Shown: one piece after another, positions 14,619-14,802 of the stretch
How the letters are laid out: the number at the start of each line of letters is the position of its first letter
Position numbering within the stretch: position 1 is the first letter of the stretch
Origin: RGIG3102 sp045633415
GTDB lineage: Bacteria > Bacillota > Clostridia > Oscillospirales > Ruminococcaceae
Length of the DNA stretch: 14,802 nucleotides
Direction of reading: 5' to 3'
NCBI GenBank assembly: GCA_045633415.1
Contig: JAZQYH010000048.1
Span: forward strand, 1 to 14,802
Translations under genes and position numbers: made by a program
Notes under the pieces: generated by a model
What the model saw: the letters and a program-made list of their open reading frames with translations, nothing else
The model's database searches: none
Told to the model about the DNA's origin: nothing

Positions 14619-14650
14619 AGGCAATACTCTATGAGTATTGCCTATTTTTT
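14619..14650 (+). terminator. Rho-independent terminator after the BMP lipoprotein gene
   Basis: A perfect 11-bp stem AGGCAATACTC/GAGTATTGCCT (14619-14629 and 14633-14643) with a TAT loop is followed by ATTTTTT. It lies 38 nt after the stop codon and before the promoter of the ABC ATPase gene. Binding protein mRNA would thus largely end here, allowing more binding protein than transporter. Confidence 0.93.
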
Positions 14651-14670
14651 GTATAATACTCAAATTTTTG

Positions 14671-14699
14671 TTTACTTTTTGTTCGTTTTTTAGTACAAT
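14671..14699 (+). promoter_or_regulatory. Promoter of the ABC ATPase gene
   Basis: TTTACT (14671-14676) and TACAAT (14694-14699) are separated by 17 nt, giving a start near 14706. A GAGGTGAG ribosome binding site (14722-14730) precedes the ATG at 14735. The DNA between the terminator and this promoter is strongly T-rich. Confidence 0.6.
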
Positions 14700-14734
14700 A
14701 TATATGAATTTTAATACTTAGTGAGGTGAGGAAT

Positions 14735-14802
14735 ATGCCAGAAGAAATTTTGCTTATGGATAAGATAACAAAAGTTTACCCAAACGGCTTTGTTGCTAAC
14801 AA
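14735..14802 (+). CDS. ABC transporter ATP-binding protein (partial, N-terminus only)
   Basis: Only the first 22 codons are inside the window: MPEEILLMDKITKVYPNGFV, then AN. The LMDKITKVYPNG pattern followed by VAN is typical of the first strand of the sugar/nucleoside-type ABC ATPases (NupO/YufO and RbsA-like, usually about 500 residues with two ATPase halves) that accompany BMP-family binding proteins. The Walker motifs lie beyond the edge. The RBS GAGGTGAG is about five bases upstream. The downstream permease genes expected for such an importer are also outside the window. Confidence 0.75.
   Translation, partial: MPEEILLMDKITKVYPNGFVAN

Noticed and set aside
1..14802. CRISPR arrays, transposases, phage genes, tRNA or rRNA genes
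   Set aside because: No regularly spaced repeats, recombinase motifs or recognisable RNA gene sequences were seen on either strand.

Overview
The window looks like a chromosomal stretch of a low-to-moderate-GC Gram-positive anaerobe of the class Clostridia, probably a gut member near Oscillospirales/Ruminococcaceae. The reasons are the conserved Firmicutes gene order, strong GGAGG-type ribosome binding sites, AT-rich intergenic DNA, and dispersed intergenic repeats of a kind I recognise from gut Clostridia. Species cannot be told from this alone.

Region 1 (about 8-12960, + strand) is one long, tightly packed housekeeping cluster behind a recognisable promoter: yicC/yloC, remA, gmk, priA, def, fmt, a YugP-type membrane zinc peptidase, rsmB, rlmN, prpC (PP2C phosphatase), prkC (PASTA kinase), rsgA and thiN. 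It ends in a strong intrinsic terminator. Most junctions are under 20 nt or overlap (remA/gmk 8 nt, def/fmt 8 nt, rsgA/thiN 1 nt), so translational coupling is likely. Genes for protein start and maturation (fmt, def), rRNA modification (rsmB, rlmN), 30S assembly (rsgA), replication restart (priA) and GMP/thiamine cofactor metabolism (gmk, thiN) sit beside the prpC/prkC signalling pair. Compared with the Bacillus subtilis order, rpoZ and coaBC are missing between gmk and priA, and rpe is missing between rsgA and thiN. The only sizeable gap (5480-5655) holds a dispersed hairpin repeat.

Region 2 (12961-13506) is an AT-rich divergent intergenic segment. It holds a second dispersed-repeat relic, a complete minus-strand transcription unit for a 50-residue single-pass membrane protein (promoter, RBS, ORF, terminator), a very short Cys/Lys-rich ORF with a good RBS, and the promoter of the next gene.

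Region 3 (13423-14802, + strand) is the start of a nucleoside-type ABC uptake system: a BMP-family substrate-binding lipoprotein with its own promoter and terminator, then a second promoter and the first 22 codons of an ABC ATPase cut by the window edge.

The least ordinary item is the C-terminus of the PASTA kinase. After the third PASTA domain it carries a tandem array of Cys/His modules resembling zinc knuckles, predicted to lie outside the cell. I see no CRISPR, transposase, phage gene, tRNA or rRNA, and no clearly new multi-gene system.
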